A stretch of 64,000 nucleotides of DNA from Enterococcus haemoperoxidus ATCC BAA-382 (GCF_000407165.1 NZ_KE136479.1:383464-447463); one strand, 5' to 3'. Numbered from the stretch's first letter, positions 47,599 to 57,026 are shown. Notes: generated by a model from the sequence alone, not told the origin. Numbers and translations are program-made.

Positions 47599-50313
47599 AT
47601 GAAATCTAGAAAAGACGAGATTTTAGCAGTTTTAGAATTAAAAAAAGAAGGCATGACGGCGGCCGATGTCGCTAGTCATCTTTCAATCGATCGAAGCAAT
47701 GCTAGTCGCTATTTAAGTGAATTGTTTAAAGAACACAAAATCGTTAAAAGTGATGGCCGGCCAGTCATCTATTCAGTTGTAACCGAAGAAGACAAAGTTC
47801 ACGTGGATAATTCCAGCGAGGTGACTTTTGATAACTTAGTAGGATCCCATGATTCTTTGAAGGTCAGCATCCAACAGGCAAAAGCAGCGATATTATATCC
47901 GCCGCGGGGCTTACATACAATTATTTTTGGTGAAACTGGAACCGGAAAATCACTATTTGCTGAATGTATGTATCATTTTGCGGTTGATTCTAAAACACTG
48001 GCAGCTGATGCTCCGTTTGTTTCTTTCAACTGTGCAGATTATGCTCAGAATCCTCAATTACTTTTTGGCCATATTTTTGGGGTTAAAAAAGGGGCTTATA
48101 CTGGTGCGAATGAAGACAGTCCAGGTTTAATGTCAAAAGCTGATGGGGGAATTCTTTTCCTTGATGAAATTCATCGCTTACCACCAGAAGGGCAAGAAAT
48201 GTTGTTTACGTTTATTGATAAGGGGATTTATCGTCCGCTTGGTGAAAGCGGTCAAACTTATGAGGCTTCTGTTCAAATCATTGGTGCAACAACGGAATCT
48301 TCTGAAAGCTTTTTGACAACCTTTAATCGTAGAATTCCTATGGCGATTACGCTACCTTCATTAGATGCACGCTCACTTGATGAGCGTTATGACATTATTT
48401 CATTATTTATTAAACAAGAAGCAAACCGCTTAAATCAACGAATCGATATTAAAAGAGAAGCAATCCTAGCCTTTATGCTGTACGATGCGGAAGGCAATAT
48501 TGGTCAAGTAAAACGAGATTTAAAGCTCGTTTGCGCCAAGTCATTTCTTCATTACCGCACACATGATGAATCTAGTTTAGTGATCCAAAAACGTGACTTG
48601 CCACTGCAAGTACAAAAAGGCTTATTAAAAATCAAAGAGGTTTCTGATCGTCTAGACCGATTTGTTGACAGCAAAAGCAATTATCTGAGTTTTGAGCCAG
48701 GCACTAATGAAGTGGTTTGGTCCCAAGATCCAGCTCGAGATATGCAAGTCTATAATGAAATTGAAGAAAAAGTTGCGACATTATCAGCGAACGAATTGGA
48801 GAATGTCAATTTAGAACAGCTGATCTCAAGCGATATGGATGCTTATTTTCAAACCTACGTGGATGAATTAACGCAAAATCCTGTGCATAAAGAATTGTTG
48901 CCGGAACCAATTTGGAAATTGACAGATCATCTATATGATATCGCAGAAAAAAGATTAGAACGTACCTATAATGAAAAAGCCCGTTTTGCCTTTGCATTGC
49001 ATTTACAAAGTACGATCGAACGAGTTAGAGAAGGGCATGTTATCGTTCATCCCAATTTAAATAACGTCAGAAAAAAAATGAAAAAAGAATTTCAAGTAGC
49101 AATGGATCTATCTGCTATCATCGAAGAAGAAAACAATATAGAAATTCCTTTTGATGAAATCGGTTTTATTAGTATGTTTTTATCCATCAATGTTGGCAGT
49201 AAAGAAAAAGTCCATGCCAATAATGTTGGGGTAGTAGTTCTGATGCATGGGGATTCTACGGCTTCCAGTATGTTGAAAACAGCGCAGGAATTACTTGGAA
49301 CAGAAACCGGTGTTGCAATGAACATGCCACTTACGATGGAAGTTCAAACCATGTATGAACAGCTAAAAAGCTTTGTCATGAACCATCGTGATAAACTCGT
49401 AAATGGTATGTTACTTTTAACGGATATGGGCTCACTGAACTCTTTTGGAAACCTGATTTTTGAAGAAACAGGTATTCGGACAAAAGCGATCACAATGACG
49501 AGTACGATGATCGTTTTAGAAGCGATACGTATGGCAAGTGTGGGACGAAGTTTAGAAGATATTTATCAAAATATCCAAATGTCTTTTGAAGGTATTATTA
49601 GAGAGCAGTTCAGAAGCAGTCCGCAAAATCGTGAAGATATTAAGAAAGCAGTAGTTGTGACCTGTTTCACTGGAGAAGGCGTAGCAGCAAAATTATATCA
49701 ACGCATTTTACCTGTGATCGATGAAAACAAAGTAGAAATCATCCAAATGCAGTTTTTAGAACGAGAAGCATTTAAAAAGCACATTGATAGTTTAATGGAA
49801 GATTACGAAATTAAAGCGATTGCTGGAACAGTTGATGTTGAATATCAGAACATTCCCTTCTTTTCAGCTTATGATATTTTTGATGATGAAAAATTGAATG
49901 TGTTGAAACGAATTGCAGGTGATGAAGTCCCAACGGAGAAAATCGTAAAATCGTTAGGTGGCACGATTACAGCAGTAGATTCCCTACAAAAATTGATTGT
50001 CATGTTACAAAAAACAGTACATCAAATTCAAACAGATATGCATATTATAGTAGAACCTGGTGTTGATGCAGGGATCGTGATTCACTTAGCCTTTTTGATA
50101 GATGCGATATTAAAAGGGGAAAAATCAAAAGAATTTGATAATCTTACTGAATTTATGAAAAAGAATCGTCTAGAAACAGATGTCACTAGAACAAATTTAA
50201 TGACGATCGAAAAGGCTTATCGCTTAGCCTTTACCGAGTCAGATATTGCACACTTAACACAATTGTTTTTAGAAAACAGAATTGAATTAGTTACAGAATA
50301 CAAACAAAAATAA
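47599..50313 (+). CDS. LevR-like sigma-54 activator with PTS regulation domains
   Basis: This 904-residue PTS-controlled enhancer-binding protein has an N-terminal winged helix (about 5-60) and a AAA+ domain with Walker A GETGTGKS (111-118), the sigma-54 contact loop GAYTGA (165-170) and Walker B LFLDE (186-190). It continues with a first PRD (about 440-550), a mannose-type EIIA domain with the phosphorylatable His in VVVLMHGDS, an EIIB-like stretch, and a C-terminal PRD. Family knowledge says HPr and the cognate EIIB phosphorylate such PRDs to set activity. Three sigma-54 promoters follow downstream, which makes this gene their likely activator. It resembles what I recall as LpoR of E. faecalis. 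Confidence 0.92.
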   Translation: MKSRKDEILAVLELKKEGMTAADVASHLSIDRSNASRYLSELFKEHKIVKSDGRPVIYSVVTEEDKVHVDNSSEVTFDNLVGSHDSLKVSIQQAKAAILYPPRGLHTIIFGETGTGKSLFAECMYHFAVDSKTLAADAPFVSFNCADYAQNPQLLFGHIFGVKKGAYTGANEDSPGLMSKADGGILFLDEIHRLPPEGQEMLFTFIDKGIYRPLGESGQTYEASVQIIGATTESSESFLTTFNRRIPMAITLPSLDARSLDERYDIISLFIKQEANRLNQRIDIKREAILAFMLYDAEGNIGQVKRDLKLVCAKSFLHYRTHDESSLVIQKRDLPLQVQKGLLKIKEVSDRLDRFVDSKSNYLSFEPGTNEVVWSQDPARDMQVYNEIEEKVATLSANELENVNLEQLISSDMDAYFQTYVDELTQNPVHKELLPEPIWKLTDHLYDIAEKRLERTYNEKARFAFALHLQSTIERVREGHVIVHPNLNNVRKKMKKEFQVAMDLSAIIEEENNIEIPFDEIGFISMFLSINVGSKEKVHANNVGVVVLMHGDSTASSMLKTAQELLGTETGVAMNMPLTMEVQTMYEQLKSFVMNHRDKLVNGMLLLTDMGSLNSFGNLIFEETGIRTKAITMTSTMIVLEAIRMASVGRSLEDIYQNIQMSFEGIIREQFRSSPQNREDIKKAVVVTCFTGEGVAAKLYQRILPVIDENKVEIIQMQFLEREAFKKHIDSLMEDYEIKAIAGTVDVEYQNIPFFSAYDIFDDEKLNVLKRIAGDEVPTEKIVKSLGGTITAVDSLQKLIVMLQKTVHQIQTDMHIIVEPGVDAGIVIHLAFLIDAILKGEKSKEFDNLTEFMKKNRLETDVTRTNLMTIEKAYRLAFTESDIAHLTQLFLENRIELVTEYKQK

Positions 50314-50395
50314 GTAGTGTGTATTTAAAAAAATAATAGTGTGTACACAAAATGTATAGACCAAAACCGTTATAATATAAGGGTTTTGGTCTATA
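50314..50395 (+). promoter_or_regulatory. Activator-site region 1: repeats and 14-bp palindrome before sigma-54 promoter
   Basis: GTAGTGTGTA (50314) and ATAGTGTGTACACAA (50336) are direct repeats. TATAGACCAAAACC (50355-50368) and its perfect inverse (50382-50395) follow. The same arrangement stands before the second promoter and part of it before the third, so it is a strong candidate for the upstream activating sequence. Confidence 0.7.
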
Positions 50396-50400
50396 TTTTT

Positions 50401-50417
50401 TTGGCACGATTCTTGCT
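50401..50417 (+). promoter_or_regulatory. Sigma-54 promoter 1
   Basis: TTGGCAC, five bases, TTGCT: a near-perfect -24/-12 element with GG and GC ten bases apart. It lies 45 bases before the first EIIB gene. Confidence 0.92.
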
Positions 50418-50461
50418 TATATAAAAGTGTAAGTAAAATTAAATTCAAAGGAGTGGCAAAA

Positions 50462-50782
50462 ATGACTAAAAAAACAATCATGCTTGTCTGTTCAGCAGGA
50501 ATGAGCACAAGTTTACTTGTAACAAAAATGCAAAAAGCAGCAGAAGATCGTGGAATGGAAGCAGATATCTTTGCAGTATCCGCATCAGATGCAGACAATA
50601 ACTTAGAATCTAAAGATGTAAACGTATTACTTTTAGGCCCGCAAGTTCGTTTCATGAAATCTCAATTTGAACAAAAACTAGCACCTAAAGGAATTCCTTT
50701 CGACGTAATCAACATGTCAGATTATGGTATGATGAACGGCGAAAAAGTGTTGGATCAAGCAATTGCTTTGATGGAACAATAA
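50462..50782 (+). CDS. PTS lactose/cellobiose-family EIIB component (copy 1)
   Basis: This 106-residue phosphocarrier passes phosphate from EIIA to the sugar bound by EIIC. The active-site Cys10 lies in the loop LVCSAGMSTSLLV. The family fold includes VLLLGPQVRFM and a C-terminal helix. AAAGGAG precedes the ATG at 50462; an in-frame GTG at 50453 is unlikely because the second copy has no such extension. It differs from the copy at 54259 at very few residues. Confidence 0.94.
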   Translation: MTKKTIMLVCSAGMSTSLLVTKMQKAAEDRGMEADIFAVSASDADNNLESKDVNVLLLGPQVRFMKSQFEQKLAPKGIPFDVINMSDYGMMNGEKVLDQAIALMEQ

Positions 50783-50815
50783 TCAATAAAATAAAAATGA
50801 ATGGGGTTTTAGAAT

Positions 50816-51136
50816 ATGGAAGATCAACAAAATTTAGAAGCAGTTATGGGATTAATCATGTATGGAGGAAATGCTAAAAGCGATGCAATGGAAGCGATTG
50901 CTGCGGCTAAAGCAGGAGATTTCGAATTAGCAGATAAAAAAATCGTTGATGCAGAGGAATCTTTAGTTCAAGCACATCATTCTCAAACAGGAATGCTAAC
51001 ACAAGAAGCACAAGGCAATCATATTCAAGTAACTTTATTGACTGTTCATAGTCAAGATCACTTGATGACAGCGATCGCTTTTACTGATTTAGCAAAAGAG
51101 ATCATTGATTTATATCGTCGTATGGATAACGAATAA
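50816..51136 (+). CDS. PTS lactose/cellobiose-family EIIA component (copy 1)
   Basis: This 106-residue trimeric EIIA accepts phosphate from HPr. His78 in LLTVHSQDHLM matches the phosphorylated histidine of the LacF family, and the other conserved His pair lies in VQAHHSQTG. It is nearly identical to the copy at 54614; the clear residue difference is Lys for Gln at position 41. It lies 33 bases after EIIB in the same operon. Confidence 0.94.
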   Translation: MEDQQNLEAVMGLIMYGGNAKSDAMEAIAAAKAGDFELADKKIVDAEESLVQAHHSQTGMLTQEAQGNHIQVTLLTVHSQDHLMTAIAFTDLAKEIIDLYRRMDNE

Positions 51137-51245
51137 GAGAAATAAAATAAAAAACGAACCGTTTAGATACGGAACATTAGTCAAAACTGATTTGAAGAGC
51201 ATAATAGCTTTTTAGATAAATATTGTTTAGGGGGATTTACAAGAA

Positions 51246-52538
51246 ATGGACGGATTTGTTCAATGGATGGAAAAACATTTTATGCCAAAAGCCTCAGTAA
51301 TTGCGGCTCAACGCCACTTAGTGGCCATTCGTGATGCGTTTGTCGTTACGATGCCATTAATGATTTTAGGAGCACTAGCGGTGCTTATCAATAATTTACC
51401 AATTCCTGGATTTCCAGAATTAATGGATAAATTATTCCCAATGATCGTCAATGACGCACCAATTTGGAAAAGTTTCGGTGGCAACATTTGGAATGGAACA
51501 TTTGCTATTTTTTCAATTTTAGTTGCCTTTTTAGTAGCATATAACTTAGTAAAATCTTACGGTAAAGACGGAATTGCGGCAGGGACAGTTTCAGTTGCTT
51601 CATTCTTTGCAGTTGGTGGATTAAGTGGAACAGATGCTACAGGATTATTTATTGCTCTAGTTATTGCACTTATTTCAGGAGAAATTTTCCAAAGATTAGT
51701 TGGAAATGATAAATTAGTCATCAAAATGCCGGATGGTGTACCACCAGCGGTTGCTAAATCATTCGCAGCATTATTACCTGCAATGATCACAATCAGCCTA
51801 TTTAGTTTGATCACATCAATTTTATTAGGCTTTGGAGTTGAAAATATCGTAGTATCATTCTACGAAGCAGTTCAAAAACCATTTATGGGATTAGCGAACA
51901 GCTACCCATCAGCATTATTATTAGCATTTATTACACCTTTCTTATGGTTCTTTGGGTTACATGGTGCGAATATGGTCGATCCATTGATGCAAACGATCAA
52001 TGTACCTGCAATCGATGCCAACATCAAAGCATTAGAAGCAGGAGAAAAAATTCCTTATATCGTGAACAAGCCTTTCTTTGATTCATTTGTAAACTTAGGT
52101 GGAACAGGTGCTACATTAGGATTGTTGATTGCAATCTTCTTAGTAGGACGTAAAAACAAACCATTTAAAGTAATCACAAACTTAAGTTTAGCACCAGGTA
52201 TTTTTAATATTAATGAGCCAGTGATGTTTGGACTACCGATCGTATTGAATCCGATCATGTTTATTCCATTTATCATTACGCCGATGGTTCTTGTAACAAC
52301 AGCATATATTGCAACGTCAACAGGTCTTGTTCCAGCTGCGACATTTATGCCACCATGGGTAACACCGCCAATTATTGGTGGATTCTTAGCAACGAAGAGT
52401 ATTGCCGGCGGAGTATTAGCTGCAGTGAACTTGCTAATCTCTGTATTGATTTATATTCCGTTCGTTAAAGTCGCAACGGATCAATTCTTAAAACAAGAAT
52501 CAGCAGCGTTAGCTCAAGAAGAACACACACAAGCTTAA
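51246..52538 (+). CDS. PTS lactose/cellobiose-family EIIC permease (1)
   Basis: This is a 430-residue membrane transporter with about ten helices. The conserved substrate and phosphorylation loops KMPDGVPPAVAKSF, FFGLHGANMVDP and GIFNINEPVMFGLPIVLNP are clear. The latter holds the Asn-Glu-Pro motif used in sugar binding. It forms one PTS with EIIB and EIIA upstream. It is distinctly different from the EIICs at 55067 and 57712. The likely substrate is a beta-glucoside such as cellobiose, inferred from the GH1 gene next door. Confidence 0.93.
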   Translation: MDGFVQWMEKHFMPKASVIAAQRHLVAIRDAFVVTMPLMILGALAVLINNLPIPGFPELMDKLFPMIVNDAPIWKSFGGNIWNGTFAIFSILVAFLVAYNLVKSYGKDGIAAGTVSVASFFAVGGLSGTDATGLFIALVIALISGEIFQRLVGNDKLVIKMPDGVPPAVAKSFAALLPAMITISLFSLITSILLGFGVENIVVSFYEAVQKPFMGLANSYPSALLLAFITPFLWFFGLHGANMVDPLMQTINVPAIDANIKALEAGEKIPYIVNKPFFDSFVNLGGTGATLGLLIAIFLVGRKNKPFKVITNLSLAPGIFNINEPVMFGLPIVLNPIMFIPFIITPMVLVTTAYIATSTGLVPAATFMPPWVTPPIIGGFLATKSIAGGVLAAVNLLISVLIYIPFVKVATDQFLKQESAALAQEEHTQA

Positions 52539-52551
52539 TGATAGAACGAAT

Positions 52552-52614
52552 AGATAAAATTTCCTCAAGAGAAAGCCACGTTTGGCTCGATTTTTGAGAG
52601 ATTTTATCTATTTT
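52552..52614 (+). terminator. Hairpin between EIIC and the GH1 gene
   Basis: GATAAAAT (52553) pairs with ATTTTATC (52601), with inner pairing of CTCAA/TTGAG and AGCC/GGCT and a following TATTTTTC. It may be a partial terminator or mRNA-stabilising stem within the operon. Confidence 0.55.
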
Positions 52615-52645
52615 TCAAATAAAATTATTTTAGGAGATGATGAAT

Positions 52646-54043
52646 ATGAATTATCAGTTTCCAGAAGGTTTTTGGTGGGGATCTGCAGCAAGCGGACCTC
52701 AAACAGAAGGTGTCTTTGAAGGTGATGGAAAAGCTCAAAATATATGGGATTTTTGGTACGAAGAAAAACCTGAAAAATTTTTTAATAGAGTAGGGCCAGA
52801 TAAGACTTCCCAGTTTTATAAAAAATACCAAGAAGATATTCAATTAATGAAAGCGACCGGCCATAATTCTTTTCGAACATCGATCCAATGGAGTCGACTG
52901 ATTCCTGATCCAAAAACGGGCCAAGTTAATCCAAAAGCCGTCGAATTTTATAATGACGTAATCAATAGCTTATTAGAGCAAGGCATTGAACCTTTCATGA
53001 ATTTATATCATTTTGATATGCCAATGGTATTGCAAGAACAAGGTGGTTGGTTGAATCGTGATGTTGTCGATCAGTATGTGTTTTATGCTAAAACTTGTTT
53101 TGAATTATTTGGAGACCGTGTGAAAAAATGGTTTACACATAATGAACCGATCGTGCCGGTTGAAGGTGGTTACTTATATGGCTGGCATTATCCAGAAGAA
53201 GTAAACTTAAAACACGGGGTTCAAGTTGCGTATCACGAAGCATTAGCTAGTGCGAAAGCGATTGAAGTATATCATAATATGAATTTAACTGGAGAAATCG
53301 GAATCGTTCTTAATTTGACACCAAGTTATCCTAGAAATCCTGAAAATGAAGAAGATGTTAAAGCTGCTCGTTTCGTCGATGGGTTGTTTAATCGGTCATT
53401 TTTAGATCCTGCTGTAAAAGGTCATTTTCCTGAAGATATAGTAGCATGGGTCAAAGAACAAGATTTGATGCCGGAAACAACTCCTGAAGATCTAGCTGTG
53501 ATCGCTGAAAATACAATCGATCTTTTAGGTGTAAATTATTACCAACCTCGTAGAGTAAAAGCCAAAGAATCACCAATAGAAATATCAAGTAATGGTATCT
53601 TACCAGAAGATTTTTATGATGTGTATGATATGCCAGAGAAAAAAATGAACCCATATCGTGGTTGGGAAATTTATGAAAAAGGCATTTATGACACCTTAAT
53701 GAACTTGAAAGAAAACTATGGCAATATCCGTTGTTATATTTCTGAAAATGGCATGGGTGTTGAAGGGGAAGAACGTTTTGTGAATGCTGAAGGAATGATC
53801 GAAGATGATTATCGAATCGAATTTGTAACAGATCATCTAAAATGGGTGCATCAAGCAATTCAAGAAGGAAGCCAAGTTCAAGGATATCATATGTGGACAT
53901 GTATGGATAACTGGTCGTGGTTGAATGCCTATAAAAATCGCTATGGGTTTATAGCGGTTGATTTAGACAATGAAGCAAATAGAACGATCAAGAAAAGTGG
54001 TTACTGGTTCAAAAATCTAACTGAAAATAATGGCTTTAACTAA
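52646..54043 (+). CDS. GH1 6-phospho-beta-glucosidase
   Basis: This glycoside hydrolase family 1 enzyme splits phosphorylated beta-glucosides imported by the PTS. The 465-residue protein has the N-terminal signature FPEGFWWGSAASGPQTEG, the acid/base Glu167 in FTHNEP and the nucleophile Glu367 in YISENGMG. The phosphate-site segment reads NWSWLNAYKNRYG. The Ser and Tyr expected of 6-phospho enzymes align, but Asn431 stands where Lys is usual, with Lys430 beside it, so phosphate recognition may be altered. AGGAG gives best spacing to the ATG at 52646; two further ATGs upstream are too close. Confidence 0.9.
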   Translation: MNYQFPEGFWWGSAASGPQTEGVFEGDGKAQNIWDFWYEEKPEKFFNRVGPDKTSQFYKKYQEDIQLMKATGHNSFRTSIQWSRLIPDPKTGQVNPKAVEFYNDVINSLLEQGIEPFMNLYHFDMPMVLQEQGGWLNRDVVDQYVFYAKTCFELFGDRVKKWFTHNEPIVPVEGGYLYGWHYPEEVNLKHGVQVAYHEALASAKAIEVYHNMNLTGEIGIVLNLTPSYPRNPENEEDVKAARFVDGLFNRSFLDPAVKGHFPEDIVAWVKEQDLMPETTPEDLAVIAENTIDLLGVNYYQPRRVKAKESPIEISSNGILPEDFYDVYDMPEKKMNPYRGWEIYEKGIYDTLMNLKENYGNIRCYISENGMGVEGEERFVNAEGMIEDDYRIEFVTDHLKWVHQAIQEGSQVQGYHMWTCMDNWSWLNAYKNRYGFIAVDLDNEANRTIKKSGYWFKNLTENNGFN

Positions 54044-54091
54044 AAATAAGACAGATTCTTATAATCGACAGAAATGTCTTTATAACAGTAA

Positions 54092-54105
54092 AGAAAGCGC
54101 ACACA
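54092..54105 (+). promoter_or_regulatory. Weak cre-like site before sigma-54 promoter 2
   Basis: AGAAAGCGCACACA matches the CcpA consensus apart from the first base and two positions in the second half. A better match stands at the third promoter. Tentative. Confidence 0.3.
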
Positions 54106-54109
54106 AAAT

Positions 54110-54189
54110 ATAGTGTGTAGCGTATAGATTAGTAGTGTGTGCACAATCTGTATAGACCAAAACCTTGTTATGACTAGGTTTGGTCTATA
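54110..54189 (+). promoter_or_regulatory. Activator-site region 2
   Basis: ATAGTGTGTAG (54110) and GTAGTGTGTGCACAA (54132) are followed by TATAGACCAAAACC (54151-54164) and its imperfect inverse GGTTTGGTCTATA (54177-54189). This is the same order and spacing as region 1. Confidence 0.7.
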
Positions 54190-54195
54190 TTTTTT

Positions 54196-54212
54196 TTGGC
54201 ACGGTTCTTGCT
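54196..54212 (+). promoter_or_regulatory. Sigma-54 promoter 2
   Basis: TTGGCAC, five bases, TTGCT, with GG and GC ten bases apart. It lies 46 bases before the second EIIB gene. Confidence 0.92.
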
Positions 54213-54258
54213 TTATAGAAAGGTGTAAATACAATTAATTTAGAAGGAGTGTAATAAA

Positions 54259-54579
54259 ATGGCTAAAAAAACAATTATGTTAGTATGTTCAGCGGGAATG
54301 AGTACAAGTCTATTAGTAACAAAAATGCAAAAAGCAGCAGAAGATCGTGGAATGGAAGCAGATATCTTTGCAGTATCCGCATCAGATGCAGACAATAACT
54401 TAGAAGCAAAAGATGTAAACGTATTACTTTTAGGTCCACAAGTTCGTTTTATGAAATCTCAATTTGAACAAAAACTAGCACCTAAAGGTATCCCATTTGA
54501 CGTAATCAACATGTCTGATTATGGCATGATGAATGGTGAGAAAGTCCTTGACCAAGCGATTGCTTTAATGGATAACTAA
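54259..54579 (+). CDS. PTS lactose/cellobiose-family EIIB component (copy 2)
   Basis: This 106-residue EIIB has Cys10 in LVCSAGMSTS. Against copy 1 at 50462 only a few residues differ (the second residue, Ala for Ser near residue 54, and the C-terminal end). The DNA differs mainly at third positions. Near identity suggests recent duplication or gene conversion, and implies that either EIIB can serve the different EIICs. It has its own sigma-54 promoter. Confidence 0.94.
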   Translation: MAKKTIMLVCSAGMSTSLLVTKMQKAAEDRGMEADIFAVSASDADNNLEAKDVNVLLLGPQVRFMKSQFEQKLAPKGIPFDVINMSDYGMMNGEKVLDQAIALMDN

Positions 54580-54613
54580 AAAGTAAAAATAAAAAATGAA
54601 CGGAGTTACAAAC

Positions 54614-54934
54614 GTGGAAGATCAACAAAATTTAGAAGCAGTCATGGGTTTGATTATGTATGGAGGGAATGCCAAGAGCGATGCAATGGAAGCGATTGCT
54701 GCAGCCAAAGCAGGAGATTTTGAATTAGCAGATCAAAAAATCGTTGATGCAGAGGAATCTTTAGTTCAAGCACATCATTCTCAAACAGGAATGCTAACAC
54801 AAGAAGCACAAGGCAATCATATTCAAGTAACTTTATTGACTGTTCATAGTCAGGATCATTTAATGACAGCGATTGCTTTTACTGATTTAGCAAAAGAGAT
54901 CATTGATTTATACCGTCGTATGGATAACGAATAA
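54614..54934 (+). CDS. PTS lactose/cellobiose-family EIIA component (copy 2)
   Basis: This 106-residue EIIA has His78 in LLTVHSQDHLM. CGGAG is placed eight bases before GTG at 54614, and this start gives the same N-terminus as copy 1 at 50816. An ATG at 54596 adds six unrelated residues and lacks a ribosome site. The two copies are almost identical in protein, with silent differences in DNA. Confidence 0.93.
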   Translation: MEDQQNLEAVMGLIMYGGNAKSDAMEAIAAAKAGDFELADQKIVDAEESLVQAHHSQTGMLTQEAQGNHIQVTLLTVHSQDHLMTAIAFTDLAKEIIDLYRRMDNE

Positions 54935-55066
54935 TCTGTGTTATTTTCTTTTTTGAACGGAAGAAAATAGAGGTTAAAGTTTTTTGAACGGGACTTTAAC
55001 AACTACTTTGTTTTAAGGAGTTTAATCGCTCTTTAGATAAATATTATTTATAGGAGGAATTAAAAA

Positions 55067-56521
55067 ATGGATGGATTAACAGCCTGGATGGAGAAGTACA
55101 TTCTGCCTGTAGCCGGTAAAATTGGTGCTCAGAAACACTTAGTAGCATTACGTGATGCGTTTATCGGAACAATGCCGGCAACAATGGCGGGGTCGATCGC
55201 AGTTATGATCAACGCGATAATTCGTGACCTGCCGCAACAATTTTTCTCTGACTATGCAGCAAACCTTGCAGCAGACAAAGGGATCTTTGCAGTTATTAAT
55301 GTTATTATTGGGATCAACGGGTTTGTTTGGAATGGTACTTTGGCAATTGCGGGTTTGATTTTTGCCTTTTCTTGGGGGTATAATTTAGCAAGAGCATACA
55401 AAGTAAACGACTTAGCTGGTGGTATCGTTGGTTTGGCAACATTGATTCAAGGAATCGCATTTTCTTACTCTAATACATTAGAGACAGCAATTCCTAAAGA
55501 ATTAATGAATACAATCAATGAAAACTCAGCAACAAGTGGTTGGTCAGCAACAGCTGAAGGCTTAACGGCTGGTGGTTGGGGTTGGTTAAAACTAGATCAC
55601 TTGAATGGGAATGCATACTTCACAGTCATGATCATGGGTGCAATTTCTGTAATCATTTTCTGTAAATTAATGTTGGCGAACATCACAATCAAAATGCCTG
55701 ATTCAGTTCCGCCAGCAGTATCAAAAGCTTTCGCTGCTATTTTACCTGCAACGATCGCATTATATGTTATTGCAATTATTAACTTTGTAGTAGGGAAATT
55801 AACGGATGGACAATTGATCATCGATCTTGTTCAAAAATATATTGCGGAACCATTCTTGGGGTTATCTCAAGGTCTGGGTGCAGTATTGATCGTAACAATC
55901 TTCGTTCAAATTTTCTGGTTCTTCGGTATCCATGGTCCAAACGTATTGGCACCAGTTTTAGAAGGTATCTGGGGACAAGCACAATTAATCAATATCGACA
56001 TTTTCCAAAAAGGCTACAAAGGCTTAACTGGTACGCCAGCTGTCTTGAAAGCTATTGATGATGGAAAAGCTTATATGTGGGTTCGTGGTTCATTTGATGC
56101 ATTTGCATGGTTTGGGGGTTCAGGTGGTACGATCGTCTTGATTATTGCTATCTTGCTATTCTCTAAACGTGCAGATTACCTAACTGTTGGTAAATTATCA
56201 TTAGGACCTGGTATTTTCAACATCAACGAACCAATCATGTTTGGTTTACCGATCGTATTAAATGCAATCATGTTTGTACCATTCTTAGTAGCACCAGTTG
56301 TTGCAACAACAATCGGCTGGTTAGCAACATACTTTGGATTAGTCGCACCAGTATCACAACAAGTAACTTGGGTTGTACCGCCAATCTTGCTATCATTCTT
56401 AGCAACAGGGGCCGATTGGAGAGCACCAATCGTAACGATTGTCTGTATGGTTGTTACATTCCTTATCTGGACACCGTTTGTTATTGCGGCTAATAGAATG
56501 GAACCAACTGATTTCGAATAA
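55067..56521 (+). CDS. PTS lactose/cellobiose-family EIIC permease (2)
   Basis: This is a 484-residue membrane permease. Conserved loops KMPDSVPPAVSKAFAAI, FFGIHGPNVLAP and GIFNINEPIMFGLPIVLN are present. It is longer than the EIIC at 51246 and closer to the one at 57712 (both begin MxGLTAWMExYILPVA and share the SKRADYxTVGKL segment). It follows the second EIIB-EIIA pair and AGGAGG. The substrate is unknown but probably another beta-linked disaccharide. Confidence 0.93.
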   Translation: MDGLTAWMEKYILPVAGKIGAQKHLVALRDAFIGTMPATMAGSIAVMINAIIRDLPQQFFSDYAANLAADKGIFAVINVIIGINGFVWNGTLAIAGLIFAFSWGYNLARAYKVNDLAGGIVGLATLIQGIAFSYSNTLETAIPKELMNTINENSATSGWSATAEGLTAGGWGWLKLDHLNGNAYFTVMIMGAISVIIFCKLMLANITIKMPDSVPPAVSKAFAAILPATIALYVIAIINFVVGKLTDGQLIIDLVQKYIAEPFLGLSQGLGAVLIVTIFVQIFWFFGIHGPNVLAPVLEGIWGQAQLINIDIFQKGYKGLTGTPAVLKAIDDGKAYMWVRGSFDAFAWFGGSGGTIVLIIAILLFSKRADYLTVGKLSLGPGIFNINEPIMFGLPIVLNAIMFVPFLVAPVVATTIGWLATYFGLVAPVSQQVTWVVPPILLSFLATGADWRAPIVTIVCMVVTFLIWTPFVIAANRMEPTDFE

Positions 56522-56589
56522 AATTAAATAGTCTGTTACTTTCACTTCTAATGAGGTGAAAGTAACTGCTTTATTAAGGAGAGCTTAAA

Positions 56590-56808
56590 ATGATCACAAT
56601 TGCTAGTGCAATGCAACAAGAAGAAATCAAAAAATTATTAGAGAACTATGATGGTGGCGATTTTACATACACTTTCAAAGAAAAAAAAGGAATCAAATTA
56701 GCATTTGATGTCACAGGAGACAAAGAAGAAGCAGCGAAAAAAGCAAAAGAAATTATCAAAGCACAACCTTGGGGCGGTGTCTTGTTCTTCCAAGCAGCTG
56801 CAGTTTAA
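56590..56808 (+). CDS. Small conserved protein in PTS operon, unknown function
   Basis: This is a 72-residue soluble protein: an N-terminal helix (MITIASAMQQEEIKKLLEN), then a mixed section, a Lys-rich helix (KEEAAKKAKEIIKAQ) and the hydrophobic end PWGGVLFFQAAAV. I do not recognise a domain. The strong ribosome site AAGGAGAG and operon position support a real gene. A role in modulating the PTS is possible only by association. Confidence 0.7.
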   Translation: MITIASAMQQEEIKKLLENYDGGDFTYTFKEKKGIKLAFDVTGDKEEAAKKAKEIIKAQPWGGVLFFQAAAV

Positions 56809-56828
56809 AAAGATTGGATGGATGTAAA

Positions 56829-57026
56829 ATGGTAAGAAATGGTTTGTTCATATGCAGTATTGGCTTAATTATAATTTTATATGCGCTTAATCCTGCATCA
56901 ATGCAATATGATTTGTTAAGTATGACTACAGGTATTTTCTTAGTGGTTGTTGGAGGGTATTTTTTCTTCAAAGGCAGAAAGAAAGAAGAACAAAATAAGA
57001 AAGATAGCAACGAGGTGAAAAGATAA
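56829..57026 (+). CDS. Small two-helix membrane protein, unknown function
   Basis: This 65-residue protein has two membrane helices, at about 4-20 and 30-48, and a charged C-terminal tail (KGRKKEEQNKKDSNEVKR). The start at 56829 follows GGATGG. Its stop overlaps the start of the next gene (TAATG), so translation is coupled. Nothing shows its function. Confidence 0.65.
   Translation: MVRNGLFICSIGLIIILYALNPASMQYDLLSMTTGIFLVVVGGYFFFKGRKKEEQNKKDSNEVKR

Noticed and set aside
50355-50395. Palindrome as a plain terminator of the activator gene
   Set aside because: It is followed by T residues, but the same palindrome recurs at the same distance before the second sigma-54 promoter and in part before the third. 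An activator site is the better reading, although a terminator role as well cannot be excluded.
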